DNA of 64,000 bases, taken from Balanoglossus misakiensis. Taxonomy: Eukaryota; Hemichordata. Below, piece by piece: positions 1 through 16,245 of this stretch; the stretch's first letter is position 1, and every line of letters starts with the position of its first letter. The notes beneath the pieces are model-generated. The model was not told the DNA's origin. It saw nothing but the letters and a program-made list of their open reading frames with translations, and did no database searches. Made by a program: the position numbers and the translations under genes. The stretch is taken from assembly GCA_040954595.2 (NCBI GenBank), contig CM082592.2:6572001-6636000 (forward strand). Reading direction: 5' to 3'.

Positions 1-491
1 GGGAGAATGTTGGGAATCGTTTATTGCCCAAATCAAGCCTTATCTCAAAACTCCTCTCAGTTTATTGAGATATGGGCTTCGTTTGTATGACACCATTGTT
101 CTGTGCAACGACTGAAGTCTCAGGTTAATCAATGTCTTAACACCATTGTTCTACCATTATGAGGTGTTGTAAAATGTCAGAGTTAGAACTTCGACTATAT
201 ATACTGTTAAAATAAAACAAAGATCACATTTGACTTCCCACCGAAGTACTGGCCATCCCGTCTCTCTCTTCATTCCAAGCATACTTCCAAAGTGTACGCC
301 GTACATTTGTAAACGCCCAAGTAGTCCAACTTTCTAAACTGCTGCTAGTTTAGAAAGTTTAGAACGATATTTAGAAAGTGATAATTATCTTGAAAAAAGC
401 CGTGTTTATCATTATTAGCTAAATTAGCTTCCTTAGGCAATACATGTAGTTTAGAAATGCCCCTTCAATAAGACACAATTCCGCACCTAAC

Positions 492-541
492 TCAGGAAAG
501 CGAAGGACAGTGATTCTCCATATTTTAGGGAGAAGGACATT
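492..541 (-). repeat. orphan inverted monomer of the TCCTTCG satellite
   Basis: Read on the minus strand, this stretch has the same build as the tandem array at 884-1660: a TCCTTC start, CCCTAAAATATGG, then another TCCTTCG followed by CTTTCC. It lies about 340 bp from the main array and in the opposite orientation, with the reverse-transcriptase remnant between them. Confidence 0.6.
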
Positions 542-610
542 AGTATCCATCTCTCTGTATCTCGGAACTAGGATATCAATAGTGTGATCTTGTGTTGAGA
601 TCGTTTTTTG

Positions 611-796
611 TCAGTTGTTTTTCATTTCCAGTTCATGGAACGTAATGTCGGCTATTCCCGGTGAAGCATTTGAGCCCATGGTACAACTGCATGTTTGCTT
701 GTAGAATTTGTTGTTTAATTCAAAAGTATTGTTACGTAGAATTAGTGATAGCATTTCTATGAGGTATGTTTGTTTAGATTTGTTTCGTGTAAACAT
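611..796 (-). pseudogene. reverse-transcriptase fragment, Penelope-like retroelement remnant
   Basis: A 61-codon minus-strand open frame resembles the middle of a reverse transcriptase. It has a hydrophobic helix (LIEMLSLIL), then NNTFELNNKFYKQ, then the core CTMGSNASPGIADITFHELE. That order (F-x-F/L, K-x-Y-x-Q, a small residue, MGS-x-x-SP, A-x-x-x-F-x-x-x-E) is typical of Penelope-like elements, where related proteins carry an AMGSP-LSP core. The catalytic YxDD motif that should follow is not in the downstream sequence, and no endonuclease domain is visible. I read it as a dead, truncated copy. The class (Penelope versus another non-LTR type) is inferred from remembered family motifs. Confidence 0.5.
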
Positions 797-883
797 GACA
801 CTCTACTTAAGATCTCGACATTGATATCAGTAACTCTGGTCAGACGTGTACTAGCTGACGCCAAGTCTCTGATAATCGTGAGA

Positions 884-1660
884 GAATCGTGTCCTTCGCC
901 CTAAAATATGGAAATATGACTGTCCTTCCTTTTCCTTCGCCCTAAAATATGGAAATATGACTGTCCTTCCTTTTCCTTCGCCCTAAAAAATGGAAATATG
1001 ACTGTCCTTCGCTTTCCTTCGCCCTAAATTACTGAGCTACACCTGTCCTTCGGCCTCTAGCATACAGAAAACCTCGTCCTTCGGCCGAAAATAGGGATAA
1101 ATCAGCGTCCTTCGGTTTCCTTCGCCCTAAATTACTGAGCTACACCTGTCCTTCGGCCACCAGCATACAGAAAACCACGTCCTTCGCACTAAAATACGGA
1201 TAAATCAGCGTCCTTCGCTTTCCTTCGGCCAAAATTACGGAGCTACACCCGTCCTTCGGCGTTTAATTCGAAGCTAAACCAGTCCTTCGGCCTCTAGCAT
1301 ACAGAAAACCGTGTCCTTCGCACTAAAATACGGATAAATCAGCGTCCTTCGCTTTCCTTCGGCCAAAATTACGGAGCTACACCCGTCCTTCGGCGTTTAA
1401 TTCGAAGCTAAACCAGTCCTTCGGCCTCTAGCATACAGAAAACCGTGTCCTTCGCACTAAAATACGGATAAATCAGCGTCCTTCGCTTTCCTTCGGCCAA
1501 AATTACGGAGCTACACCCGTCCTTCGGCGTTTAATTCGAAGCTAAACCAGTCCTTCGGCCACCAGCATAGAGAAAACCTTTTCCTTCGCACTAAAATATG
1601 GAAACAACAGTGTCCTTCAGTTTCCTTCGGTTTCCTTCGGTTTCCTTCGTTTTAGTCTCA
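884..1660. repeat. higher-order tandem satellite, 31-bp monomers in a 134-bp unit
   Basis: The array is built from diverged monomers of 31 bp that each begin with TCCTTCG. In the middle, four monomer types (endings AAATCAGCG, GCTACACCCG, GCTAAACCAG and GAAAACCGTG) plus one 10-bp spacer (TCCTTCGCTT) repeat as a 134-bp unit. The landmark TCCTTCGCACTAAAATACGG starts at 1180, 1314 and 1448, exactly 134 bp apart. The left part (about 884-1020) is a simpler alternation of one monomer, and the right edge decays into short TTTCCTTCGG repeats. No gene is visible in it. Confidence 0.9.
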
Positions 1661-2170
1661 CCCAGTGTATGGCTTAGAATTCGTGCCAACATGCCGCGGG
1701 TCTAAACGACCGCGTCGTAACACTCAATACGAGAAAGAAAAATCGATAGGACGAACGGATTACATCGTTACACACCCTGACTTCTGAAAAACCGCGTCTA
1801 TTGACACGGGCCGTCACAGCTCGCGCGGCGCTCGTCGGGGTCGATTTTCATCGGACGTACTCCGAGAGTTGATTAAGTGTCTGCAACGATTTTTTGATGA
1901 CAATCGAAATCGCAATCGGTGGCCGAGGCGATTTTTCACGACCCGTCGTTGACGCGGGTTTGTGACGAGAGCGGCATTCTGTATGCCGTGGCGCATCCCT
2001 TGATAGAACTGTCTGTCTGTCGGAGAATAGCTGACGACCGAAGAAAAATTAAGGCATAACTATAGATGGAGCGCAGAAAATATATAAGACACGCTTAGCC
2101 TAAATAAGATATGCTTGCCACACATAGACACAAACCAGTCACTTGCACACGCGCTTGCACATACAAATTA
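1661..2170. other. CpG-rich unassigned DNA between two tandem arrays
   Basis: This segment is richer in CG dinucleotides (for example CGCGGCGCTCGTCGG near 1830) than the AT-rich DNA around it. A 60-codon minus-strand frame runs through it but matches nothing I know. A promoter or CpG island is possible, but no supporting gene start can be assigned. Confidence 0.3.
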
Positions 2171-2176
2171 CATATA

Positions 2177-2344
2177 CATCCATCCATCCATCCATCCATC
2201 CATCCATCCATCCATCCATCCATCCATACATACATACATACATACATACATACATACATACATACATACATACATACATACATACATACATACATACATA
2301 CATACATACATACATACATACGTACATACATACATACATACATA
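2177..2344. repeat. compound microsatellite (CATC)12 (CATA)30
   Basis: Twelve CATC units (2177-2224) run directly into thirty CATA units (2225-2344), interrupted once by CGTA near 2320. Open frames across it on both strands encode only IHPS/IHTY or WMDG/MYVC tetrads and are artefacts of the repeat. Confidence 0.97.
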
Positions 2345-4160
2345 CTATTAAGAAGTCGCATAATCGCTATAGTAGGCTAATCATTTATTGAATGCGAACC
2401 TTACCGGCATTTCGTGCGGAATGATAGGTATTAAATATCCCTGTTAACCCATTAAATGGGCTCTGAAAAAAGTGGGACGCTCACGGTGATAATTTGACGT
2501 GACGAATATTCCAGAGCGGTACTTTGGGCCGCATGTCTCTTCAATATCGCCGCCAAGGTTGCGGTCCTGTCGCGTTGCTTCAGTTGCCTATACCACGTGA
2601 AGCGGACGAACGGAGCTTTCATCAGCGACTCACCAGGGAGTACCGTTTGCCTTCTCTGTTGGATGGATATGGTCGTGTTGACCGATTTAGGACAAAGGCG
2701 CATACGTTGTTTTTTACAGATACAATTTAGTGAAGCTTTTGATATTTTCCCCTGAATTTTTGGTCTGTGTACAGTTAGCGGCAGTTTCTGTTGTCGACGG
2801 TCGCTATTCTTTGGCATGTTAACATCTGTGCGTGTAGGATAAAATCTCATTGGCGGCGCCTTTTCACGTACAGTTGCTTTTCATGGCTAAGTTTCGCGCT
2901 AAAATTGTGTCATGTTTTATTGACCCATTAGGAGACGCACGTCTGCTGGTTGCCACACTTTCACCCACGGACAGCTCAATATTTCAGGCAGATCTGTCGA
3001 CAACGACACGGCTTATATAGCGAATAAGGTGTAATATCGAGGCAATAGACGTAAATTTGAATGACATCTTGTGAAAGGGAAACGCATAAAAACGGCGCTG
3101 CGCAGGGCTTTAACGTGCAGATGACAACTGAGCTTAAAGACCGGATTAAATTCACTCGTCATCGTTAACAACAATGCACGATAAATCCACTGGACGTTTC
3201 AGCATGCTCTTGCGAGTAAAATTAGACAGAACATAAGATACTGTAAAAAACAGAACAACCTCGAAGATACTGTTTCTTTCCTGTTACTGGTATCGTTTGC
3301 CCGGTAGTGCGGGCACCCTCGGGGGAAATGCGTATCCCCAATGCGTGTTCCCAAAATAACGACAAGGGCTGTTTTTTTTCTCTTGTTGTTCATTATCACT
3401 GTGCATGAAAACGAGGAAAGAGGATAATCTTTTCTATAAAAAACAACCTTACCGAACAGACACGCCAAACTCACATAGAAGTAAAAAATATTACCCTCTT
3501 ATTTTCAAACTGGTTCTAACCAGTCCAGGCGCTGTCCTAGATTTTGTCAACCTGGGATTCTTCAAGTTCTTAGTCTAATTTTCTCCTATATTTCTCAAAA
3601 GGCATATTTTGTTGAAAGGTTTAAGAAAAAAGTGTACAACCACATCCTGTTCATCGGGCACGAATACCCGTTTCCCGGGTTGACACCAAAGGATCGTCTG
3701 CTAAAAGTACGAGTTCAGCCGAAGAATCTCTGACAATAATCTGGCTAAATTAGAATTACAGCGACATTTAGGCCTGTTCAATGACGCAAAAATTGACATG
3801 CGCGGCCATAAACGGTTATTTTTTCACCATTATTGTGAATCAGGAAACTTAATGCCATCAAAGAATCCCATTGCATGGCACCTCCTGGTAGAAAAATGTT
3901 CGATGACATATGATGAGGTATACCACGTACTGTACCAACTCTCTGTTTTCAAAACGAACGACCATGGTAGGATTCTTAATGTTCGACATGTGAAGAAAAA
4001 TGAAAGACGGTTGATCGAATGGTGCTGCTGGCAGTCGCGGAGACAACGGAAATTAGACGCTGATCATTTACGCAAGAAAAATCGATTTTGTACGACTGCC
4101 AAGACCGCACGACGCACTTATGCTCGATTAGAAAACAACAACATATTACATGTATTCAAT
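2345..4160. other. intergenic DNA without a supported feature
   Basis: Several open frames of 70-153 codons occur here, the longest at 3798-4259 on the plus strand. None shows a recognisable domain, and none connects to a splice-bounded gene model. I see no RNA gene. Confidence 0.4.
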
Positions 4161-5361
4161 ACATACCTCTGTGCAGTGCGTTGCCGTGAAAAGGGATGGT
4201 GCACCTCTCCTTCCTTCGACCGTACGTCGAGTGTTGCCTACGCCACAGTCCCTCTATGACATCTGCGTTTTCATTCAACTGTGTGTTGTTGTTGGCAGTG
4301 AACTTATGAGGGCGCCTGGTATGGATGCGCGTTCGCAGCGCGCTCTCTCCCTGTCGCGCGCGGCGCTTGTCGCGTAAACCGCGCGTCTCTAGTCTAAACG
4401 ACCCCGAGGCCTGTACGTCAAGACATCCGTGGCCTGTGAGACTCTATGCACACTGAGCCTCGCCACTGTAAATTACACCGCGAATTTTGTTACTTTGCGC
4501 TTGAGTAGCATTGATGTAGCCTATATAAGCTAAATGTGAGACTGTGCTGTTTTCCTTCAACGCCCCTGCGACACAGTATATCACAATCAGGCGAAGGCCA
4601 CAAATGGTCGTCACCGCAAAACGCGACAGAATTTCAATTAGTGTAATTTTCGCGCCGAAAGGAAATCTTGCACTTAAACATGCGTCAACAACAAGTGCGG
4701 CACAAGTTTGTGCGTAATTAATGTCTCCCAAGACACACGAACAAGGCCGAGGGGCAAAGCAAACATGTAGCGAAAACTAACGATCAAAATCGATAGTGGG
4801 CATAACGGATGTTTCCAATCAACGTGAGCGCTGACACTAATGCGTTCGCATCTCCGTGCATTTTCGCCTTATAGACAGAAGACGGTGTAAAACACGTTTT
4901 TCTCCTGTTGACGGTGTTTAAACGATTGACCCTTGAGAAACATGGTCCAAACAAGGCTACCCCAGTCTTGTTTGGTGTCGTCCCATCGTTGAGGGCGCAC
5001 AGCCCAACGACACACCATCAACAGGTGGTTTCCACACCACATGTACGGCCGCGGAGCACTGCGCACTCCTTTCAAAATCGCACCACAACATTTCTAAATA
5101 TCGGAATTTTCGACCGGATAAACGAGGTGAGACAATGGCCACATGCACGTTGACTGAATTACCGAAGAGGCTGGAAGAACTGTGAATATACAGACAAGAG
5201 ATGTGGTAAACAACAAGCCCGTAATATTCTGGCCATGCGCTGACCTACAGTTTGTGTGGAAAGTGTTTACTGTGCCAAATTCAACGAACACTCGGCGGAC
5301 GGACGAAGGAAAGGGAGGCGTGCCTTCTATTTTCATGCCAACGCACTACATAGAGGTATGT
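4161..5361. repeat. inverted pair of related exon-like segments
   Basis: About 75 bp at 4161-4240 matches the reverse complement of about 5290-5361. Both copies end outward in a splice-donor-like GAG|GTATGT (minus strand at the left arm, plus strand at the right arm). Translated outward they read alike: NTRRTVEGRRGAPSLF then TATHCTE on the left, and NTRRTDEGKGGVPSIF then MPTHYIE on the right. The similarity is in protein frame, which suggests two inverted copies of a coding exon, though transposon inverted ends are also possible. The source gene is not recognised. Confidence 0.5.
4875..5353 (+). CDS. speculative two-exon gene fragment, unknown function
   Basis: Two open segments could be exons. 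The first, 4875-5126 (252 nt), follows CCTTATAG and ends in AACGAG|GTGAGA. The second, 5191-5353 (about 54 codons), follows ATATACAG and ends in ATAGAG|GTATGT. Both are in phase 0 with each other, and the second is the one duplicated in inverted orientation at 4161. The product would be rich in His, Thr and Arg in the first part and contains WPCADLQFVWKVF in the second. No start codon, stop codon or domain is recognised. The first segment has a composition that could be chance. Confidence 0.15.
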
Positions 5362-5664
5362 CGTGATTTAAATCAGATTACAATGATGAAATTTGTGTGA
5401 TATAATTTCCATCAAAAGCGTTTCTGTCGGTAACTACTACACATGTATATCTTTGCAATACCACGGGGCAAAGGGTTGCTATTGTTTACCACTTGAGGGC
5501 GCTGTCACTGGTATACGATTATTATATTCTCTCATACACTGCATGCCAAACCCCATGGAGCTTGCGACACAGTGTTTATTAATATTAGTAAAAGCGTTTT
5601 AGAAAGGGACTGAGTGAAACTTGGGGCAATTTAGTATCCTACAAGACAGACAGACAGCCAAAAA
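5362..5664. other. intergenic, no feature seen
   Basis: Short spacer between the inverted exon-like pair and the probable 3' end of the coronin transcript. Only scattered short frames and a small GACA repeat near 5645 are visible. Confidence 0.4.
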
Positions 5665-5681
5665 TTCATTTTTCATACAGC

Positions 5682-5687
5682 TTTATT
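5682..5687 (-). terminator. probable coronin polyadenylation signal
   Basis: AATAAA on the minus strand (TTTATT on plus), about 1.77 kb downstream of the coronin stop codon. It implies a long 3' untranslated region that would contain the TTAA-flanked element at 6966-7195. Nearer signals may be used instead. Confidence 0.4.
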
Positions 5688-6965
5688 ATACAAGCCTTTG
5701 AAAATGTCAATAGATTGATTGATGAACAAATGACTTGTCTAAAATAGATCAGAACTGGGAAAAACCAAATATCTAAGATGTTCTATCATATACCCACGCT
5801 CACTCCAGGGTCTGTGGTTCTGTTGGGGAGGGGGGGGGTAGAGGGAGATAGCTGCTAGAGTGTGGCAATACCATTAGCTCCTTAAGACAAGGGGTAGAGA
5901 TAGCTAGTTTTCCTTGGTTTATGGGGGGAGGGGGAGGGCGTGTTGACTTTCCTTTGGCAGTATATTTAAGGCTCTAATGACACAACCATTTGCCAGCAGC
6001 TCAAAAAGAATTTCTCAGGAAAACACAGACTAAGCTCAACTGTTTAATATGAAAACATTAATCTGGAAAAAAAAATCTCTCCAGAAAATGCTATTTTCTG
6101 ATAAGACAAACTGGAAATGTTTTTTTCTGAAAGATATACAGTCCCATCTCGAGTTCTTTCCACGAGGCAAAATAACCAACAGAGAGAATTGTCTCTGGCC
6201 ATTCCATTTCCTGTAAGCTGGCATATCTGTTATAAGATGCACCATACAATGCCATATATACAAAGAATACCAAAAACACTCGTAAATAGGACAGTACCTC
6301 ATCTTGGCAGCTAAAGAAACCTACTTGAGTACAAAATGCGTAAAAACTAATCCTTTGGTACAATTCTGGACTTTGATGGAAAGACAGAACTCGCAGGGAA
6401 AATTCAATGACACCATTGTCTGTTACAGTAAAATGAGATCTTACTTCTAAACTGGGTTGAAACAATTCAACTTTCCGATGCATAAAGTTTGAAATAGGAA
6501 GACGCAAAAAACCTCACATAACTGAGTTGAGGGTTGGCTTAAACTGATTACAAGCAGTACATTATTAACTAAAATATTTTCAGTCTGAATTATATCACTA
6601 TTTATTGCTTGCTTGTTATGCTCCCGCGAACAGAAGAAAACGTCAATTTGTAATTTTCTCGCAGGCCCTCATCTCACAACACAACAAACAGGCAGAGAAC
6701 CTGCATTTTGACATAAATACATATTTGCTGGTCGATTTTTCATCATGATTTAAAAATCTCAGCATAAAACATTCCATCATTTCAGGAAAGTTTTTTTGTT
6801 TAATGCCAGAATATTCATTTCATTGAAATCAAGCTCCCGTCTTATTATACATGGTCTGTACAGACCAAATAGTCAACTGGATTAATTCACTATAAAAAGG
6901 TACACCTTTCTTTCACAAACATTGTAAACGTTCTTCAACCCATTTCAAATCCCATTGCAAGACAA

Positions 6966-7195
6966 TTAAAGGGACATTGGTTGTAAATCTTAATGATCAT
7001 TTCATTATTTTGGTTGGTGCAACAACTCAGGTTTTTTGTTCTACTCTATAATGCATGTGAAATTAACATTGTATATTGCCTGTGATTATACACACCGGTC
7101 ATGTCAACATGTTGTGGGGAGTAAAACAAGAAACTTGCGGATACACAGAGTAAAATACTGAAAATATTATCAAATTACAGCCACTGTCCCTTTAA
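6966..7195. mobile_element. 230-bp non-autonomous DNA transposon with TTAA ends
   Basis: The ends are inverted repeats: TTAAAGGGACATTGGTTGTAA at 6966-6986 against the complement of 7175-7195, matching at 19 of 21 positions. Both ends carry TTAA, which fits a four-base TTAA target duplication as in the piggyBac superfamily. No coding capacity is present. It lies in the presumed 3' untranslated region of the coronin gene. Confidence 0.7.
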
Positions 7196-7455
7196 GCCTA
7201 ATACTCCTACAACTGGCATGTATCTAAAAGCATATCACAGACATACTTTACGGAAGCATTATAATTCGTACTTTGTTACTTGAATTCAAAGATCACTGCA
7301 GAGCGTACTGTTCTCGTTGCTTCTGTACAAAAAAAATACGCATCACGTTGTAAGGAGAAAATGAAAAGGAAGCTTTTCAAATAAACAATATTATCATTTC
7401 TTTGCAAAAAAAAGTTAACATGAAGGCTAGAGGTTTATACTAAATAATGAATGAA

Positions 7456-14189
<6,734 letters not shown>

Positions 14190-14446
14190 TCTGCTTATTT
14201 CTGGATTCTGAAACACGCCACATAAAAAAGATCAGCGATCAGTATCTGTACGTACATACGGTGAAATCGCGCCGACAGTAGGAAAACACCGGCCGGTAGG
14301 ACGTCTGTTTTCAGCCTCGAAATTTTGACAGGACCACACGACTCAGTCGTGGCGGGTACATGATTATCTGGTCACGGCAGAATTAAACGCACGAGCGATT
14401 AAACCTAATCAAACATCACCCAAGAAGTCAAGTACAAGACACTCAC

Positions 14447-14600
14447 CCTTTACAGACGTTAAAACTACACACGGTGACAGTCTTCGCACTCTTGTCTTGC
14501 CGCTCAACTTTCTTCACACACACGTTCAGACAGCTGACCTTGTGTGAACGTCTGTTTGTCGGGCGTTCCCGCACACTACCTCGTTAGACCGGTTATTCTT
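14447..14600 (-). promoter_or_regulatory. probable coronin 5' non-coding exon and promoter
   Basis: A good minus-strand donor (AAAGG|GTGAGT) ends a segment at 14447, and an acceptor (AAATAAGCAG) precedes the coronin ATG at 14189. Together they imply an untranslated first exon here. The upper limit and the transcription start cannot be seen; the surrounding DNA to about 14620 is relatively CG-rich. Confidence 0.4.
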
Positions 14601-14619
14601 AGCAGCCACACGAGCAGAA

Positions 14620-16245
14620 AGGCGCGAAAAGGATTCGGCTTCAAGTGATGCGCCAGAAAATTATTATCAAGATCCACGGGCGATGTTTAAAGGGACTTTC
14701 TCGCAAATTTGGTTAGTTTGTCAGGAATATACGAATCCCGTTCTAACAAGGCGGGGAGTACAATCGGAAGTCGGCGGCCGGAAGTAGTCACCTTGCTCTG
14801 GAACGATGACCAAAGTTGGACATAACTTCTGAAAGGGATGTAGTGGGAGGAGACGATGCAAATTTTTATGGGAGAGTTTACATATCGTTTCGGTAACAAT
14901 TAACCACAGCGTCAGTCTGTACATGTGCCTTGAACAACTTGTTAGACGGTGTGTGTTTAAAACATTTATGGCACAAATATTGGAGGCAAGGTCATCCTTT
15001 ACGTGGTCACGTGTAGCTGAGTGATTCATTCATTCATTCATTCATTCATTCATTCATTCATTCATTCATTCATTCATTCATTCATTCATTCATTCATTCA
15101 TTCATTCATTCATTCATTCATTCATTCATTCGCACTGCAGATATGCATGCTGTGTTAGGTAGTTCGTAAAGGAACAATTCCCCCAATTTCAACATCAACG
15201 CCTACACGTATGTTTCCAAACACAGAAATTGTGTTTATATCATGCAAGATTCTGCGGTATCAATATCAGAATTTTGAGAAAAAGGGCACAGTCATTTGAT
15301 TTGCTGGGGTGGGGGGGGGGGGCTGGATTGTGGTTCAACATACAATCAAAAGACATTTCAGTAACTCAGAATTGTACAACTTTAATTTCCTGATGAGTTC
15401 TGAACAAACATTTCTTTCTTTTGGTGGCCAACAATTCACCCCCTTAAAATCAGTTGGTTCTTCCCTTAGTGTAGTCATTAGGACATAGATCCATTGTCTG
15501 AAAATCATTGATGTAGAAAAATTGTGCATTAGAAGTGACAGCCTGTATTTAATTTATTTAACTCTTCAACATGTTAAAAAAATATTTATTTCATTGTATA
15601 TTTTTATTTGTACATTAAAAGTATATGTTGCAACGTAGCTCGTAGCTATAAATTATAAAAAATTGAAACAGACAATGATAATCCTTTAAAAAAATATAAA
15701 TATACTTGTATTGAGTGAAAATGAAGTAAATCCAATTAGGGGAAATACAGACACTCAATTATTTGCCAATCAATCAATATCTTTCATTTATTTGTGAATT
15801 GTCAGTTGTCGCTAGTGAGGGTTGCATGGTGAAAATGCATTTTAATTTAATAAATTCCTGTCGTCAATAACAAGAACTATAACAGCCATTCAAGTCAACT
15901 TGGCAACCATATGGTACTTCACGTTCACCATGAACTTGACATCTTGCAAAAAACTATGCGCAAAGGACAATGCCCAATTTGCCCATCCCCATCAATATGC
16001 TAACTTAATTTAAAGAGTGGAGCATTTCCTTTTGTTTTAATTTCTCCATAATGATGCCATAGTGAAAGAAATAAAAGACTCGAAAATCCACTGACAGACT
16101 GAACTTTGTGCTTTGTCCTTTAATTTTCACCTTCATCATGAACCTGCACAAATTACTGGCCAGGTTGTTTACCTCTTCTGAAATGTAGTCTATCTGCATC
16201 AAGCACAATTTCGGTAATTATTTCTTGTATTCTGTTTGTAGTGAA
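14620..16245. other. intergenic DNA between divergent coronin and SETD6
   Basis: Holds an ATTC microsatellite (15024-15131), a G-run near 15310, and AT-rich DNA to the SETD6 start. The ATG at 16246 is preceded by TGTTTGTAG, a possible acceptor, so an untranslated SETD6 exon may lie in this stretch. No other gene is supported. Confidence 0.4.
15024..15131. repeat. microsatellite (ATTC)27
   Basis: Twenty-seven uninterrupted ATTC units, with no variant inside the array, indicating recent expansion. Confidence 0.98.

Noticed and set aside
884-1660. CRISPR-like array (regular 31-bp spacing)
   Set aside because: All positions diverge together and there is no constant repeat with unique spacers; the genome is eukaryotic. 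It is a satellite.
2095-2391. Six overlapping frames of 66-89 codons encoding [12 protein letters not shown] and MYVC repeats
   Set aside because: They are translations of the CATC/CATA microsatellite on both strands in all frames; a tetranucleotide repeat without stops gives open frames automatically.
3798-4259. 153-codon plus-strand open frame
   Set aside because: No recognisable domain, no splice-bounded partner, and its end overlaps the inverted exon-like arm in the wrong orientation. Probably chance.
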